Assembly (NCBI RefSeq): GCF_902833085.1 | Contig: NZ_CADFEB010000002.1 | Location: forward strand, 496,001 to 560,000 | Reading direction: 5' to 3' | DNA length: 64,000 nt | Source: Burkholderia ubonensis | GTDB taxonomy: Bacteria > Pseudomonadota > Gammaproteobacteria > Burkholderiales > Burkholderiaceae | Shown: piece by piece, positions 39,509 through 49,487 of the stretch | Position numbering within the stretch: position 1 is the stretch's first letter | Layout of the letters: each line of letters opens with the position of its first letter | Program-made: the position numbers and the translations under genes | The notes under the pieces: generated by a model | Told to the model about the DNA's origin: nothing | Databases searched by the model: none | The model's input: the letters and a program-made list of their open reading frames with translations, nothing else

Positions 39509-40495
39509 ATGTCTGATATTCCATACGTGTCCTCCCGGTCCGCCGGCAACGCGCAGCAGCATGCGCCCGGCCGCCTCGGCGACATCCTGTTCGGCGGCCT
39601 CGCCCGGCTCGCCGCCATCGTCACCCTGCTGCTCCTCGGCGGCATCATCGTCTCGCTGATCATCGCGTCGATGCCGACCATCCAGAAGTTCGGCCTCGCC
39701 TTTCTGTGGCAGTCCGAATGGGATCCCAATGCGGATGTCTACGGCGCGCTCGTGCCGATCTACGGCACCATCGTGACGTCGGTCATCGCGCTGGTGATCG
39801 CGGTGCCGGTCAGCTTCGGCATCGCGCTGTTCCTCACCGAGCTGTCGCCGGTCTGGCTGCGCCGCCCGCTCGGCATCGCCATCGAGCTGCTCGCCGCGAT
39901 CCCGTCGATCGTCTACGGGATGTGGGGGCTGCTCGTGTTCGCGCCGATCTTCGCCGCCTATTTCCAGAAACCGGTCGGCCGCCTGTTCGACGGCGTGCCG
40001 GTGCTCGGCGCGCTGTTCGCCGGCCCGCCGATCGGCATCGGCATTCTCGCCGCCGGCGTGATCCTCGCGATCATGATCATTCCGTACATCGCGTCGGTGA
40101 TGCGCGACGTGTTCGAGGTCACACCCGTGCTGCTGAAGGAATCGGCGTACGGGATCGGCTGCACGACCTGGGAAGTGATGTGGAAGATCGTGCTGCCCTA
40201 TACGAAGACCGGCGTGATCGGCGGCGTGATGCTCGGCCTCGGTCGCGCGCTCGGCGAAACGATGGCCGTGACCTTCGTGATCGGCAACACGAACCTGCTG
40301 GACAACGTGTCGCTGTTCTCGCCCGGCAACAGCATCACGTCGGCGCTCGCGAACGAGTTCGCCGAAGCGTCGCCCGGCCTGCATACGGCCGCGCTGATGG
40401 AGCTGGGCCTGATCCTGTTCGTGATCACCTTCATCGTGCTGGCCATCTCCAAACTGCTGCTGCTGCGTCTCGAGAAAGGAGAGGGCAAGAAATGA
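39509..40495 (+). CDS. pstC: Phosphate ABC transporter permease PstC
   Basis: A 328-aa inner-membrane permease with six helices. The binding-protein-dependent transport signature (EAA loop) is in [20 protein letters not shown], and [21 protein letters not shown] follows. The ATG at 39509 gives the usual short cytoplasmic N-terminus; the longer frame from 39455 covers the hairpin region. Its stop overlaps the pstA start (ATGA). Confidence 0.96.
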   Translation: MSDIPYVSSRSAGNAQQHAPGRLGDILFGGLARLAAIVTLLLLGGIIVSLIIASMPTIQKFGLAFLWQSEWDPNADVYGALVPIYGTIVTSVIALVIAVPVSFGIALFLTELSPVWLRRPLGIAIELLAAIPSIVYGMWGLLVFAPIFAAYFQKPVGRLFDGVPVLGALFAGPPIGIGILAAGVILAIMIIPYIASVMRDVFEVTPVLLKESAYGIGCTTWEVMWKIVLPYTKTGVIGGVMLGLGRALGETMAVTFVIGNTNLLDNVSLFSPGNSITSALANEFAEASPGLHTAALMELGLILFVITFIVLAISKLLLLRLEKGEGKK

Positions 40496-41385
40496 GCGAG
40501 CCCGTACTGAACTTCCCCGGCCCGGACGGCGCCGTGCTCGACGCGATGCGCAGCCGGCTCCAGCGCAAGCGCAAGATCGTCAATGCGATCGCGCTCACCG
40601 CGTCGCTCGGCGCGATGCTGTTTGGCCTGATGTGGCTCGTGTGGATCCTCTACACGACGCTGAGCCTCGGCATCGGCGGCCTGTCGCTGCAGATGTTCAC
40701 CGAATCGACCCCGCCGCCGAACACCGCGGGCGGCGGCCTCGCGAACGCGATCGTCGGCAGCCTGCTGCTGGTCGGCTTCGGCACGCTGGTCGGCACGCCG
40801 ATCGGCATCCTGGCGGGCGTCTACCTCGCCGAATACGGCAAGACGAACCCGCTCGCGAGCACGATCCGCTTCATCAACGACATCCTGCTGTCGGCGCCGT
40901 CGATCGTCGTGGGCCTGTTCGTCTACGCGCTCGTCGTCGCGAAGTCGGGCCGCTTCTCCGGCTGGGCCGGCGTGATCGCGCTCGCGCTGCTGCAGATCCC
41001 GATCGTGATCCGCACGACCGAGAACATGCTGAAGCTCGTGCCGAACGCGCTGCGCGAAGCAGCTTTCGCGCTCGGCACGCCGAAGTGGCGGATGGTGCTG
41101 AAGATCACGCTGCGCGCATCGGTGGGCGGCATCATCACGGGCGTGCTGCTCGCGGTCGCGCGGATTGCCGGCGAAACGGCGCCGCTGCTGTTCACCGCGC
41201 TGTCGAACCAGTTCTTCTCGTGGGACATGAGCCAGCCGATGGCGAACCTGCCCGTCACGATCTTCAAGTTCGCGATGAGCCCGTTCGCGGAATGGCAGTC
41301 GCTCGCTTGGGCGGGCGTGTTCCTGATTACCCTCGGCGTGCTCGGACTCAACGTCCTCGCGCGTTCGATCTTCTCGAAACAGTAA
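40492..41385 (+). CDS. pstA: Phosphate ABC transporter permease PstA
   Basis: A 297-aa permease with six helices that pairs with PstC. The EAA-type loop is [20 protein letters not shown], followed by [29 protein letters not shown] lies before the ATG, inside the end of pstC. It is followed by pstB after 15 bp. Confidence 0.96.
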   Translation: MSEPVLNFPGPDGAVLDAMRSRLQRKRKIVNAIALTASLGAMLFGLMWLVWILYTTLSLGIGGLSLQMFTESTPPPNTAGGGLANAIVGSLLLVGFGTLVGTPIGILAGVYLAEYGKTNPLASTIRFINDILLSAPSIVVGLFVYALVVAKSGRFSGWAGVIALALLQIPIVIRTTENMLKLVPNALREAAFALGTPKWRMVLKITLRASVGGIITGVLLAVARIAGETAPLLFTALSNQFFSWDMSQPMANLPVTIFKFAMSPFAEWQSLAWAGVFLITLGVLGLNVLARSIFSKQ

Positions 41386-41400
41386 CGGCGGAGCAATCCG

Positions 41401-42249
41401 ATGAACATGGCAGAAAGCCACCTGAATCCCATCGAACGTGTCGCCGCGCCGGCCGGTACGCACGGCGCGACGGACGGCAGTCCGCTCGCGCCGCTGAACG
41501 CGAAGATCGAGGTCAACAACCTCAACTTCTTCTACAACAAGTTCCACGCGCTGAAGAACATCAACCTGCGCATTCCCGAAGGGAAGGTGACGGCGTTCAT
41601 CGGCCCGTCGGGCTGCGGCAAGTCGACGCTGCTGCGCACGTTCAACAAGATGTACGCGCTCTATCCGGAGCAGCGCGCCGAAGGCGAGATCCTGATGGAC
41701 GGCGAGAACCTGCTGACCACCAAGCGCGACATCTCGCTGTTGCGCGCGCGGATCGGCATGGTGTTCCAGAAGCCGACCCCGTTTCCGATGTCGATTTATG
41801 ACAACATCGCATTCGGCGTGAAAATGTTCGAGAAGCTCACACGTTCGGAAATGGACGACCGCGTCGAGTGGGCGCTGACGAAGGCCGCGCTGTGGAACGA
41901 AGTGAAGGACAAGCTGGGCCAGAGCGGCTACGGGCTGTCCGGCGGCCAGCAGCAGCGTCTGTGCATCGCGCGCGGCATCGCGATCCGTCCGGAAGTGCTG
42001 CTGCTCGACGAGCCGTGCTCGGCGCTCGACCCGATCTCGACGGGCCGCATCGAGGAGCTGATCGCGGAGCTGAAGAGCGACTACACGGTCGTGATCGTCA
42101 CGCACAACATGCAGCAGGCGGCGCGCTGCTCGGACTATACGGCCTACATGTACCTGGGCGAGCTGATCGAATTCGGCGAGACCGAGAAGATCTTCATCAA
42201 GCCGGTACGCAAGGAAACGGAAGACTACATCACCGGCCGCTTCGGTTGA
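41401..42249 (+). CDS. pstB: Phosphate ABC transporter ATP-binding protein PstB
   Basis: A 282-aa ATPase for phosphate import. It has Walker [10 protein letters not shown], the signature [14 protein letters not shown], Walker [14 protein letters not shown] and the switch His in VIVTHNMQQ. The first 30 residues form a variable N-terminal arm longer than in E. coli PstB (257 aa). An ATG two codons downstream is an equal alternative start. Confidence 0.96.
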   Translation: MNMAESHLNPIERVAAPAGTHGATDGSPLAPLNAKIEVNNLNFFYNKFHALKNINLRIPEGKVTAFIGPSGCGKSTLLRTFNKMYALYPEQRAEGEILMDGENLLTTKRDISLLRARIGMVFQKPTPFPMSIYDNIAFGVKMFEKLTRSEMDDRVEWALTKAALWNEVKDKLGQSGYGLSGGQQQRLCIARGIAIRPEVLLLDEPCSALDPISTGRIEELIAELKSDYTVVIVTHNMQQAARCSDYTAYMYLGELIEFGETEKIFIKPVRKETEDYITGRFG

Positions 42250-42267
42250 TGACGGAGAACAACAGCC

Positions 42268-42972
42268 ATGTCGGATAAACATTTGTCGAGCCAGTTCGAC
42301 GCCGATCTCAATGCCGTGTCGTCGAAGGTGCTGGAGATGGGCGGGCTCGTCGAGGCGCAGATCACGGGCGCGATGCAGGCGCTGAACGAATTCGACCGCG
42401 CTGCGGCCGAGAAGGTGATCGCGAACGAAGAGATCCTGAACACGATGGAAGTCGAGATCGACCAGGAGTGCGGCAACATCATCGCGCGCCGCCAGCCGGC
42501 CGCGCGCGACCTGCGCCTCCTGATGTCGATCTCGAAGACGATCACGAACCTCGAGCGCGCCGGCGACGAGGCGGAGAAGATCGCGAAACGCGTGCGCCGC
42601 CTGATCGACGAACCGGCCGCGCGCGCGGTCAACATCGCCGAGATCAAGGTGTCCGGCGAGATGGCCGTGACGATCCTGCGCCGCGCGCTCGACGCGTTCG
42701 CGCGGCTCGACACGGTCGCCGCCGCGCAGATCGTCAAGGACGACAAGGAGATCGACCAGGAATTCCGCGCGTTCGTGCGCAAGCTCGTGTCGTACATGCA
42801 GGAAGACCCGCGCACGATCTCGGTCGGCCTCGAATACCTGTTCATCGCGAAGGCGATCGAACGGATCGGCGACCACGCGAAGAACCTCGCCGAATTCATC
42901 ATCTACATCGTGAAGGGCACCGACGTGCGGCACCAGCCGCGCGACACGCTCGATCGCGAAGCCAACAGCTAA
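42268..42972 (+). CDS. phoU: Phosphate signalling regulator PhoU
   Basis: A 234-aa helical protein made of two PhoU three-helix bundles. Conserved acidic metal-binding helices are MEVEIDQECGNII and KEIDQEFRAFVRKLV, with motifs TNLERAGDEAEKIAK and KAIERIGDHAKNLAE. It links the Pst transporter with PhoR and keeps the Pho regulon off when phosphate is plentiful. ACGGAG lies 12 bases before the ATG. Confidence 0.97.
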   Translation: MSDKHLSSQFDADLNAVSSKVLEMGGLVEAQITGAMQALNEFDRAAAEKVIANEEILNTMEVEIDQECGNIIARRQPAARDLRLLMSISKTITNLERAGDEAEKIAKRVRRLIDEPAARAVNIAEIKVSGEMAVTILRRALDAFARLDTVAAAQIVKDDKEIDQEFRAFVRKLVSYMQEDPRTISVGLEYLFIAKAIERIGDHAKNLAEFIIYIVKGTDVRHQPRDTLDREANS

Positions 42973-43006
42973 CACGTCAAGGTACAAGGCGAACAACGAG
43001 GTGCCG

Positions 43007-43708
43007 ATGCCCAGCAACATTCTCGTCATCGAAGACGAACCCGCGATATCCGAGCTGATCTCGGTGAATCTCCAGCATGCCGGACACTGCCCGATCCGCG
43101 CGTACAACGCGGAGCAGGCGGCCAACCTGATCAGCGACGTGCTGCCCGATCTCGTGCTGCTCGACTGGATGCTGCCGGGCAAGTCCGGCATCGCGTTCGC
43201 GCGCGACCTGCGCAACAACGAGCGGACCAAGCACATCCCGATCATCATGCTGACCGCGCGCGGCGACGAGCAGGACAAGGTGCTCGGCCTCGAGATCGGC
43301 GCGGACGACTACGTGACGAAGCCGTTCTCGCCGAAGGAGCTGATGGCGCGCATCAAGGCGGTGCTGCGCCGCCGCGCGCCGCAGCTGACCGAGGACGTCG
43401 TGTCGATCAACGGGCTGCGCCTCGACCCGGCCACGCACCGGGTGGCCGCGCACGCGGACGGCAGCGAGATCAAGCTCGATCTCGGCCCGACCGAGTTCCG
43501 CCTGCTGCACTTCTTCATGACCCACCCGGAGCGCGTGCACAGCCGCACGCAGCTGCTCGACCAGGTGTGGGGCGACCACGTGTTCGTCGAGGAACGCACC
43601 GTCGACGTGCACATCAAGCGATTGCGCGCGGCCCTCAAGCCGGCGGGTTGCGATGCGATGATCGAAACGGTCCGCGGCAGCGGCTACCGGCTCGCGAAGC
43701 ACGCGTGA
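43007..43708 (+). CDS. phoB: Phosphate regulon response regulator PhoB
   Basis: A 233-aa response regulator. The receiver domain has the acidic pocket IEDEP and phospho-acceptor Asp53 in LLDWMLPGKSG, with Lys in the VTKPFSPKEL loop. The winged-helix domain includes RTQLLDQVWGDHVFVEERTV. The ATG at 43007 with GAGG nearby is better than the GTG at 43001. It should bind the Pho boxes before pstS and ppk. Confidence 0.97.
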   Translation: MPSNILVIEDEPAISELISVNLQHAGHCPIRAYNAEQAANLISDVLPDLVLLDWMLPGKSGIAFARDLRNNERTKHIPIIMLTARGDEQDKVLGLEIGADDYVTKPFSPKELMARIKAVLRRRAPQLTEDVVSINGLRLDPATHRVAAHADGSEIKLDLGPTEFRLLHFFMTHPERVHSRTQLLDQVWGDHVFVEERTVDVHIKRLRAALKPAGCDAMIETVRGSGYRLAKHA

Positions 43709-43767
43709 TGCAGATGGGCGGCGCATCGTGCGCCGCGCAGGCACTTCAACTTTTCGGACGCTGAATC

Positions 43768-45087
43768 ATGAACATCATCTGGGCGCGCTTTCTGGTGTCG
43801 CTCGTGTTGCTCGTGCTGATCAGCGCACTGGTCGGCTTCATCGCCGGCCCGACGGCCGGACTCGTGTTCGCGGCCGTGATGCTGGCCGCACAGGGGTTTT
43901 TCAGCACGTTTCATACGCAGCGCCTGTGGCGGCTGCTCGACGCGCCGGTATACGGCGAAGTGCCGAGCGCGCCCGGCATCTGGGGCGAGATCTACTACCG
44001 GCTGCACAAGCTCGCGAAGCAGTGGCATGCGCAGGTGCGGCAGGTCGAGCAGCAGCATTCTCGCTTCATCCAGGCAATCCAGGCGTCGCCGAACGGCGTC
44101 GCGATGCTCGACGAGCACGACACGATCGAATGGTGCAACGCGATCGCCGAAGTGCATTTCGGCCTCGATGCGAAGCGCGACCTGCGCCAGCACGTCACGA
44201 ATCTCGTCCGGCATCCGGATTTCGTCCGCTACCTGAATTCGCAGCATTACGAGGAGATGCTCGTGATGCACGGGATGGGCGACGCGCGGCAGAACGTGCT
44301 CGCGGTGCAGGTGTTCCCGTACGGCGAGAACCGCAAGCTGCTGCTGACGCAGGACATCACCGAGCTCGAGCGCACCGACGCGATGCGGCGCGACTTCGTC
44401 GCGAACGTGTCGCACGAGCTGAAGACGCCGCTCACCGTGCTGTCGGGCTTCCTCGAGACGATGCGCGAACTGCCGCTGAACGAGGAAGACCGTGCACGCT
44501 ACCTCGACCTGATGGAGCAGCAGGCGTCGCGGATGCGGCACATCGTCACCGACCTGCTGGTGCTCGCGAAGCTCGAAGGCGAAGGCAAGCCGGCCGCCGA
44601 CCGTGCGATCGACATGCGCTCCGTGTTCGACCATCTGAAGGAAGACGCGCAGTCGCTGTCGAACGGGCATCACGACATCTCGTTCACGCTAGACGACACG
44701 CTGGCGGTCGCCGGTGCGCAGACGGAGATCTTCAGCGCGTTCGCGAACCTCGTGATCAACGCGATCCGCTATACGCCGGAGGGCGGCAAGATCGTCGTGT
44801 CGTGGCGGCGCGAAGGCGCGCAGGCAGTGTTCTCGGTGACCGACAGCGGGTTCGGCATACCGGCGGCCGACCTGCCGCGGCTGACCGAGCGCTTCTACCG
44901 CGTCGACCGCAGCCGGTCGCGCGACACGGGCGGCACCGGCCTCGGGCTCGCGATCGTCAAGCACGTGCTGCAGCGGCACGACGCGCACCTGTACATCCAG
45001 AGCGAGGAAGGGCGCGGCAGCACGTTTACCGCGCGCTTTCCGGCGCTGCGAACCGTTACCGTGAGGCCGGCGGCGTTCGAGGCCTGA
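43768..45087 (+). CDS. phoR: Phosphate regulon sensor histidine kinase PhoR
   Basis: A 439-aa inner-membrane kinase. Two adjacent N-terminal helices (about 7-27 and 30-48) leave almost no periplasmic part, as in E. coli PhoR. A PAS domain (about 95-200) and a HisKA domain with His216 in NVSHELKTPL follow. The ATPase domain has N-box NLVINAIRYTPEGG, G1 VTDSGFGIP and G2 GGTGLGLAIVKHV. It lies 59 bp after phoB, and the operon ends at a strong terminator. Confidence 0.97.
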   Translation: MNIIWARFLVSLVLLVLISALVGFIAGPTAGLVFAAVMLAAQGFFSTFHTQRLWRLLDAPVYGEVPSAPGIWGEIYYRLHKLAKQWHAQVRQVEQQHSRFIQAIQASPNGVAMLDEHDTIEWCNAIAEVHFGLDAKRDLRQHVTNLVRHPDFVRYLNSQHYEEMLVMHGMGDARQNVLAVQVFPYGENRKLLLTQDITELERTDAMRRDFVANVSHELKTPLTVLSGFLETMRELPLNEEDRARYLDLMEQQASRMRHIVTDLLVLAKLEGEGKPAADRAIDMRSVFDHLKEDAQSLSNGHHDISFTLDDTLAVAGAQTEIFSAFANLVINAIRYTPEGGKIVVSWRREGAQAVFSVTDSGFGIPAADLPRLTERFYRVDRSRSRDTGGTGLGLAIVKHVLQRHDAHLYIQSEEGRGSTFTARFPALRTVTVRPAAFEA

Positions 45088-45100
45088 TCCGGCGGAGATG

Positions 45101-45139
45101 AAAAAAACCGCAGCCTGTTGCCGGGCTGCGGTTTTTTTT
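45101..45139. terminator. Bidirectional terminator between phoR and ppk
   Basis: An 8-bp stem (CCGCAGCC at 45108-45115 with GGCTGCGG at 45124-45131) is bordered by seven A on the left and eight T on the right. It can stop the pst-phoBR transcript on the plus strand and the ppk transcript on the minus strand. Confidence 0.92.
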
Positions 45140-45162
45140 CGTACGCGCGCCGCGCGTTATCG

Positions 45163-47226
45163 CTACGGGCAGAACTTCGCGAGCAGGCCGAGCTGCGCGT
45201 TGCGTATCGTCTTGCCCGCGCGGCGGCGGCGATAGTGGCCGTCGCTTTGCATCAGCCATGCCGACTGGTTGTCGCCGAGAAACACCGACAGGCCCTCCGC
45301 GATCACGCGGCGCTTGAGCTTGCGCTCGCGAATCGGGAACGCGACCTCGACGCGGCGGAACAGGTTGCGGTCCATCCAGTCCGCGCTCGACAGGTACACG
45401 TCTTCCGCGCCGTTCGCGTGGAAATAGTAGATGCGGTGATGCTCGAGGAAGCGGCCGACGATCGAGCGCACCGTGATGTTGTCCGACAGCCCCGGCACGC
45501 CCGGCTTCAGCGCGCAGACGCCGCGCACGATCAGGTCGACCTTCACCCCCGCCTGCGACGCTTCGTACAGCGCTGCGATCACCGACGGCTCGAGCAGCGC
45601 GTTCATCTTCGCGACGATGCGCGCGCGCTTGCCGGCGCGCGCATTCTCGGTTTCGGCGCGGATGCCGTCGATGATGCGCGGATGCAGCGTGAACGGCGAC
45701 TGCCACAGCTCGTGCAGCGTCAGCTCGCCGCCGATGCCGGTCAGCTGCTGGAACACGTGATGCACGTCCTCGCAGATCTTCTGGTCGGCCGTCATCAGCC
45801 CGAAATCGGAATAGAGGCGCGCGGTGCGCGGATGGTAGTTGCCGGTGCCGAGGTGCACGTAGCGGCGCAGCGACGCCTTGCCGCCCTGCACGACGCGCCG
45901 CACGATCAGCATCATCTTCGCGTGGCACTTGTGCCCGACGACGCCGTACACGACATGCGCGCCGACGGCTTCGAGCTGCGACGCCCAGTTGATGTTGGTT
46001 TCCTCGTCGAAGCGCGCGAGCAGCTCGACGACGACGGTCACTTCCTTGCCGTTGCGCGCGGCTTCCATCAGCGCGTCCATCAGCGGCGAGTCGGTGCCGG
46101 TGCGGTAGATCGTCTGCTTGATCGCGACGACGCTCGGATCCTGCGCCGCCTGCTGCAGCAGTTCGAGCACGGGCTGGAAGCTCTCGTAAGGGTGATGCAG
46201 CAGGATGTCGCCGTCGTCGATCGCGTCGAACATCGTCGGCGCATTCGCGATTCGCGACGGGATCGACGCGGTGAACGGCGCGAATTTCAGGTCCGGCCGG
46301 TCGACGAGATCGGGGATCTGCATCAGCCGCACGAGGTTCACCGAGCCGATCACCCGATAGCAATCCTTCTCGCTGAGCCCGCCTTCCTCGAGCAGGCGCC
46401 GCACGATGTGCGGCGGCGTGTCGGCGGACACCTCGAGGCGCACCGCGTTGCCGAGGTGGCGCGCGGGCAGTTCGCCCTGCAGCGCGACGCGCAGGTTCGT
46501 GATTTCGTCTTCGTCGACGAATAGTTCGCTGTTGCGCGTGATGCGGAACTGGTTGCAGCTCTTCACGACGAGCTGCGGGAACAGCTCGCCGACGAAGCGC
46601 TGCATGAACGAGCTCAGCAGCACGAAGCCGTGCTCGAACCCGGACAGCGGCTGCGGCATGCGCACGACGCGCGGCAGCGCGCGCGGCGCCTGCACGATGC
46701 CGAGCACGGCCTGGCGGCCGAACGCGTCACGGCCCTCGAGCTCGACGACGAAGTTCAGGCTCTTGTTCAGCACGCGCGGAAACGGGTGGGCGGGATCGAG
46801 GCCGATCGGCGTCAGCACCGGCAGCAGCTCGTCGAAGAAGTAGCGCCGCGCCCACTCGGTCTGCTCGTCGTTCCACGTGTCGCTGCTGTGGAAGTAGATG
46901 CCTTCCTGTTCGAGCGCCGGCAGCACCGTTTCGTGGAGCATCGTGTACTGCCGGTGCACGAGCCGCTGCGCGCGCTCGACGACGAGGTCGTAAGCGTGTT
47001 GCAGCGACATGCCGTCGGGCGTGAGCGCGCCGGGATTGTCGCGGATCTGCTCCTGCAGGCCGGCCATCCGCACTTCGAAGAATTCGTCCAGGTTGCTGCT
47101 CGTGATGCAGACGAAGCGCAGGCGCTCCAGCAGCGGAACATGCGGGTCGGCCGCCTGTGCGAGCACGCGCTCGTTGAATCCCAGGATGCCGAGTTCACGA
47201 TTGAGAAGCGGGTAGCGGACGGACAT
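45163..47226 (-). CDS. ppk: Polyphosphate kinase 1
   Basis: A 687-aa enzyme making polyphosphate from ATP. It starts YPLLNRELGILGFNERVL and shows the SNLDEFFEVRMAGL head region. The two phospholipase-D-like catalytic segments are GHKCHAKMMLIVRR and LGTGNYHPRTARLYSDFG, holding the autophosphorylated His and its partner. The ATG at 47226 gives the length usual for Burkholderia; a frame to 47307 would start inside a Pho-box-like site. Its position next to phoR and ppx ties polyphosphate storage to the Pho system. Confidence 0.96.
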   Translation of the reverse strand: MSVRYPLLNRELGILGFNERVLAQAADPHVPLLERLRFVCITSSNLDEFFEVRMAGLQEQIRDNPGALTPDGMSLQHAYDLVVERAQRLVHRQYTMLHETVLPALEQEGIYFHSSDTWNDEQTEWARRYFFDELLPVLTPIGLDPAHPFPRVLNKSLNFVVELEGRDAFGRQAVLGIVQAPRALPRVVRMPQPLSGFEHGFVLLSSFMQRFVGELFPQLVVKSCNQFRITRNSELFVDEDEITNLRVALQGELPARHLGNAVRLEVSADTPPHIVRRLLEEGGLSEKDCYRVIGSVNLVRLMQIPDLVDRPDLKFAPFTASIPSRIANAPTMFDAIDDGDILLHHPYESFQPVLELLQQAAQDPSVVAIKQTIYRTGTDSPLMDALMEAARNGKEVTVVVELLARFDEETNINWASQLEAVGAHVVYGVVGHKCHAKMMLIVRRVVQGGKASLRRYVHLGTGNYHPRTARLYSDFGLMTADQKICEDVHHVFQQLTGIGGELTLHELWQSPFTLHPRIIDGIRAETENARAGKRARIVAKMNALLEPSVIAALYEASQAGVKVDLIVRGVCALKPGVPGLSDNITVRSIVGRFLEHHRIYYFHANGAEDVYLSSADWMDRNLFRRVEVAFPIRERKLKRRVIAEGLSVFLGDNQSAWLMQSDGHYRRRRAGKTIRNAQLGLLAKFCP

Positions 47227-47289
47227 CGGCGGAGTAGGGGGCTGATCGGGCAACGACTCGAAAGGACGCTCGGAAACTCTCACGGTGCG

Positions 47290-47307
47290 ATGACGTGCTG
47301 ATGACAC
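47290..47307 (-). promoter_or_regulatory. Pho-box-like site upstream of ppk
   Basis: On the minus strand GTGTCAT (47307-47301), four bases, then ACGTCAT (47296-47290) reproduce the 7-4-7 PhoB direct repeat, 64 bases before the ppk ATG. The second repeat deviates at its first base and no clear -10 hexamer was found ten bases downstream, so this is weaker than the pstS array. Confidence 0.5.
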
Positions 47308-47371
47308 GGGTCGTTAGGTATCGGCAAATTCTACGCCGGAAACCTTTCGTCTCATAAATGTTTCGCCTATA

Positions 47372-47377
47372 TACAAT
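47372..47377 (+). promoter_or_regulatory. -10-like element for ppx
   Basis: TACAAT in an AT-rich patch (47350-47378) lies about 120 bases before the ppx start. The matching -35 is poor. It is the best promoter candidate in the ppk-ppx divergent gap. Confidence 0.35.
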
Positions 47378-47498
47378 GCTGCGGGGGCATGCCCGGCGAA
47401 CGTGACACCGGCGCGCGTTCCACGCTTAAAATGTCGCCTTTGAATCATTGCATCGCGGCGGCGGTTGCCGCCGGCGCATGCGCACGGAGCCCCTTCTG

Positions 47499-49016
47499 AT
47501 GGTTACGACCCCCCACTTGCTGGCTGCCGTGGATCTCGGCTCGAACAGCTTCCGGCTGATCGTCGGGCGCATCGAGGAGACGCCGGCAGGCAGCCAGATC
47601 TATCCTGTCGACGCGCTGCGCGAGCCGGTGCGGCTGGCCGCGGGCCTGTCGAGCGACAAGATGCTCGATCGCGCGTCGCAGGAGCGTGGCTGGGAGGCGC
47701 TCAAGCGATTCGGCGAACGGCTGCGCGATTTCCATCCGGATCACGTACGCGCGGTGGCGACCAACACGCTGCGCGTCGCGAAGAACGCGGGCGAATTTCT
47801 CGTCGAGGCCGAAGCGGCGCTCGGCTTCCCGATCGAGGTGATCGCGGGCCGCGAAGAGGCGCGCCTGATCTATGCGGGCGCCGCGCATTCGGTGCCGGCG
47901 AGCGCCGGCAAGCGGCTCGTCGTCGACATCGGCGGCGGCTCGACCGAATTCATCATCGGCTCGCACTACACGCCGCTCGTGATGGAAAGCCTGTACATCG
48001 GCTGCGTGAGCCACAGCCGCGCGTTCTTCCCGGCCGGCAACGTCGACGAATACACGATGCGGCAGGCCGAGCTCGCCGCGAAGCGCGAGATCCAGATCAT
48101 CTCGGGCGAGTACAAGAAGGCGGGGTGGGACCAGGCGATCGGCTCGTCGGGCACCGCGCGCGCGCTCGCGGAGCTCGTCGAGGCGAACGGCTTCAACGAT
48201 CCCGGCGTGTCGCACGGGATTTCGCGCGGCGGGCTGGAGCGCCTGAAGCGCGCGCTGATCAAGTCCGAGAACGTCAACCGGCTGAAGCTCGTCGCGCTGA
48301 AGCCCGACCGCGTGCCGGTGCTCGCGGGCGGGCTGGCGATCATGCTCGCGGTGTTCGAGGAGCTCGGCGTCGACTACGTCGACACGACCGACGGCGCGCT
48401 GCGCCTCGGCGTGCTGTACGACCTGCTCGGCCGCGCGCAGCACGAGGACATGCGCGCGGTGACCGTCGAGGGCTTCACGCGCCGCTACGGTGTCGATCGC
48501 GCACAGGCCGAGCGGATCGCCGCGCTGGCGGTGCGCTTGTACGACCAGCTCGAGGACGAGCCGGACGACGAGCGCCGCGAGGAAAGCCGGATGTTCCTCG
48601 GCTGGGCGGCGGCGCTGCACGAGATCGGCCTGTCGATTTCGCACAGCGCGTATCACAAGCATTCCGCGTACATCGCGAGCAACGCGGACATGCCGGGTTT
48701 CTCGCGCACCGACCAGGCGCGGCTCGCCGCGCTCGTGCTCGGCCATGCGGGCAAGCTCGGCAAGCTGTCGCAGACGCGCGAGGTCGAATGGCCGCTGCTG
48801 TTCTGCCTGCGGCTGGCCGCGCTGCTGTGCCGGCGCCGCACGGATGCGGGGCTGCCGGACATTTCGGTCACGCAGATGAAGAAGGGCGGCTACGAAGTGC
48901 GCCTGCCGGGCGCGTGGGTCGAGCAGAATCCGCTGACCGACTACAGCCTCAGCCAGGAGGCGGCGGAATGGGAGAAGGTCGGCATCCCGTATCGCGTGGT
49001 GTACACGGGCGCGTGA
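47499..49016 (+). CDS. ppx: Exopolyphosphatase
   Basis: A 505-aa Ppx/GppA phosphatase of the ASKHA fold. AAVDLGSNSFRLIVGR is the phosphate-1 loop, RAVATNTLRVAKNAGEF follows, and VVDIGGGSTEFIIG is the phosphate-2 loop. The C-terminal half (about 310-505) is the HD-like helical domain seen in long Ppx proteins. ACGGAG nine bases upstream supports the ATG at 47499; an ATG at 47478 would add seven residues. It degrades the polyphosphate made by the divergent ppk, or converts pppGpp if it also acts as GppA. Confidence 0.95.
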   Translation: MVTTPHLLAAVDLGSNSFRLIVGRIEETPAGSQIYPVDALREPVRLAAGLSSDKMLDRASQERGWEALKRFGERLRDFHPDHVRAVATNTLRVAKNAGEFLVEAEAALGFPIEVIAGREEARLIYAGAAHSVPASAGKRLVVDIGGGSTEFIIGSHYTPLVMESLYIGCVSHSRAFFPAGNVDEYTMRQAELAAKREIQIISGEYKKAGWDQAIGSSGTARALAELVEANGFNDPGVSHGISRGGLERLKRALIKSENVNRLKLVALKPDRVPVLAGGLAIMLAVFEELGVDYVDTTDGALRLGVLYDLLGRAQHEDMRAVTVEGFTRRYGVDRAQAERIAALAVRLYDQLEDEPDDERREESRMFLGWAAALHEIGLSISHSAYHKHSAYIASNADMPGFSRTDQARLAALVLGHAGKLGKLSQTREVEWPLLFCLRLAALLCRRRTDAGLPDISVTQMKKGGYEVRLPGAWVEQNPLTDYSLSQEAAEWEKVGIPYRVVYTGA

Positions 49017-49055
49017 CGCGGGCGGCGCGGCCCGGGGCGGCTGCGCCGGGTGCGT

Positions 49056-49487
49056 TCAGTCCGACGCGCAGACGATTGCCGTCAGGAACGGGAACGCCTG
49101 CTTGACGGTCGCGTCGCTGCCCGCCTTGCGCACGGCCGCCTCGACCGAGCTCTTCATGCCCTTGACCACGACCCCGTACGCCCATTCGCCGATCGGCGTG
49201 CCGCTGCCCTGGCGGAAGATCGGGTCGTTCGCCTGGTAGCCGAGCACGACGTAGACGCCGAAGCCGTAGGCGGTCAGCTCGTGCTCGGTGTGGAACGCGT
49301 TGACCGAATTCGACTCGACGTGCATCGGCTCCCGCTCGATATCGCCGGCGGCGAGTAGCGGCGCGACGAACTTGTGGCCGTTGGAATGACAGTCGAGCGC
49401 GTCGTCGAGCGATTTGGCGGACGCGATGCCCGGTGCCGCCAGCGTCAGCAGCGCGCAGAAGAGGGTGGTCTGAAGGAGGTATTTCAT
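49056..49487 (-). CDS. Small exported hypothetical protein, 143 aa
   Basis: I do not recognise a named family. A signal peptide (MKYLLQTTLFCALLTLAAPGIASA, cleavage after ASA) leads a 119-residue mature domain. It contains two cysteines, in ALDCHSNGHKFV and the C-terminal AIVCASD, which could form a disulfide, and a central ELTAYGFGVYVVLGYQAND segment. An upstream in-frame extension to 49700 is Arg/Pro-rich and rejected. It converges with ppx, 39 bp away. Confidence 0.7.
   Translation of the reverse strand: MKYLLQTTLFCALLTLAAPGIASAKSLDDALDCHSNGHKFVAPLLAAGDIEREPMHVESNSVNAFHTEHELTAYGFGVYVVLGYQANDPIFRQGSGTPIGEWAYGVVVKGMKSSVEAAVRKAGSDATVKQAFPFLTAIVCASD

Noticed and set aside
40198..43278. A 1026-codon minus-strand open frame across pstC to phoB
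   Set aside because: Composition is a shadow of five well-recognised plus-strand genes; there is no motif or start signal.
47227..47307. 27-residue N-terminal extension of ppk
   Set aside because: It is foreign to Ppk, begins within the Pho-box-like repeat, and the short form gives the usual 687 aa.
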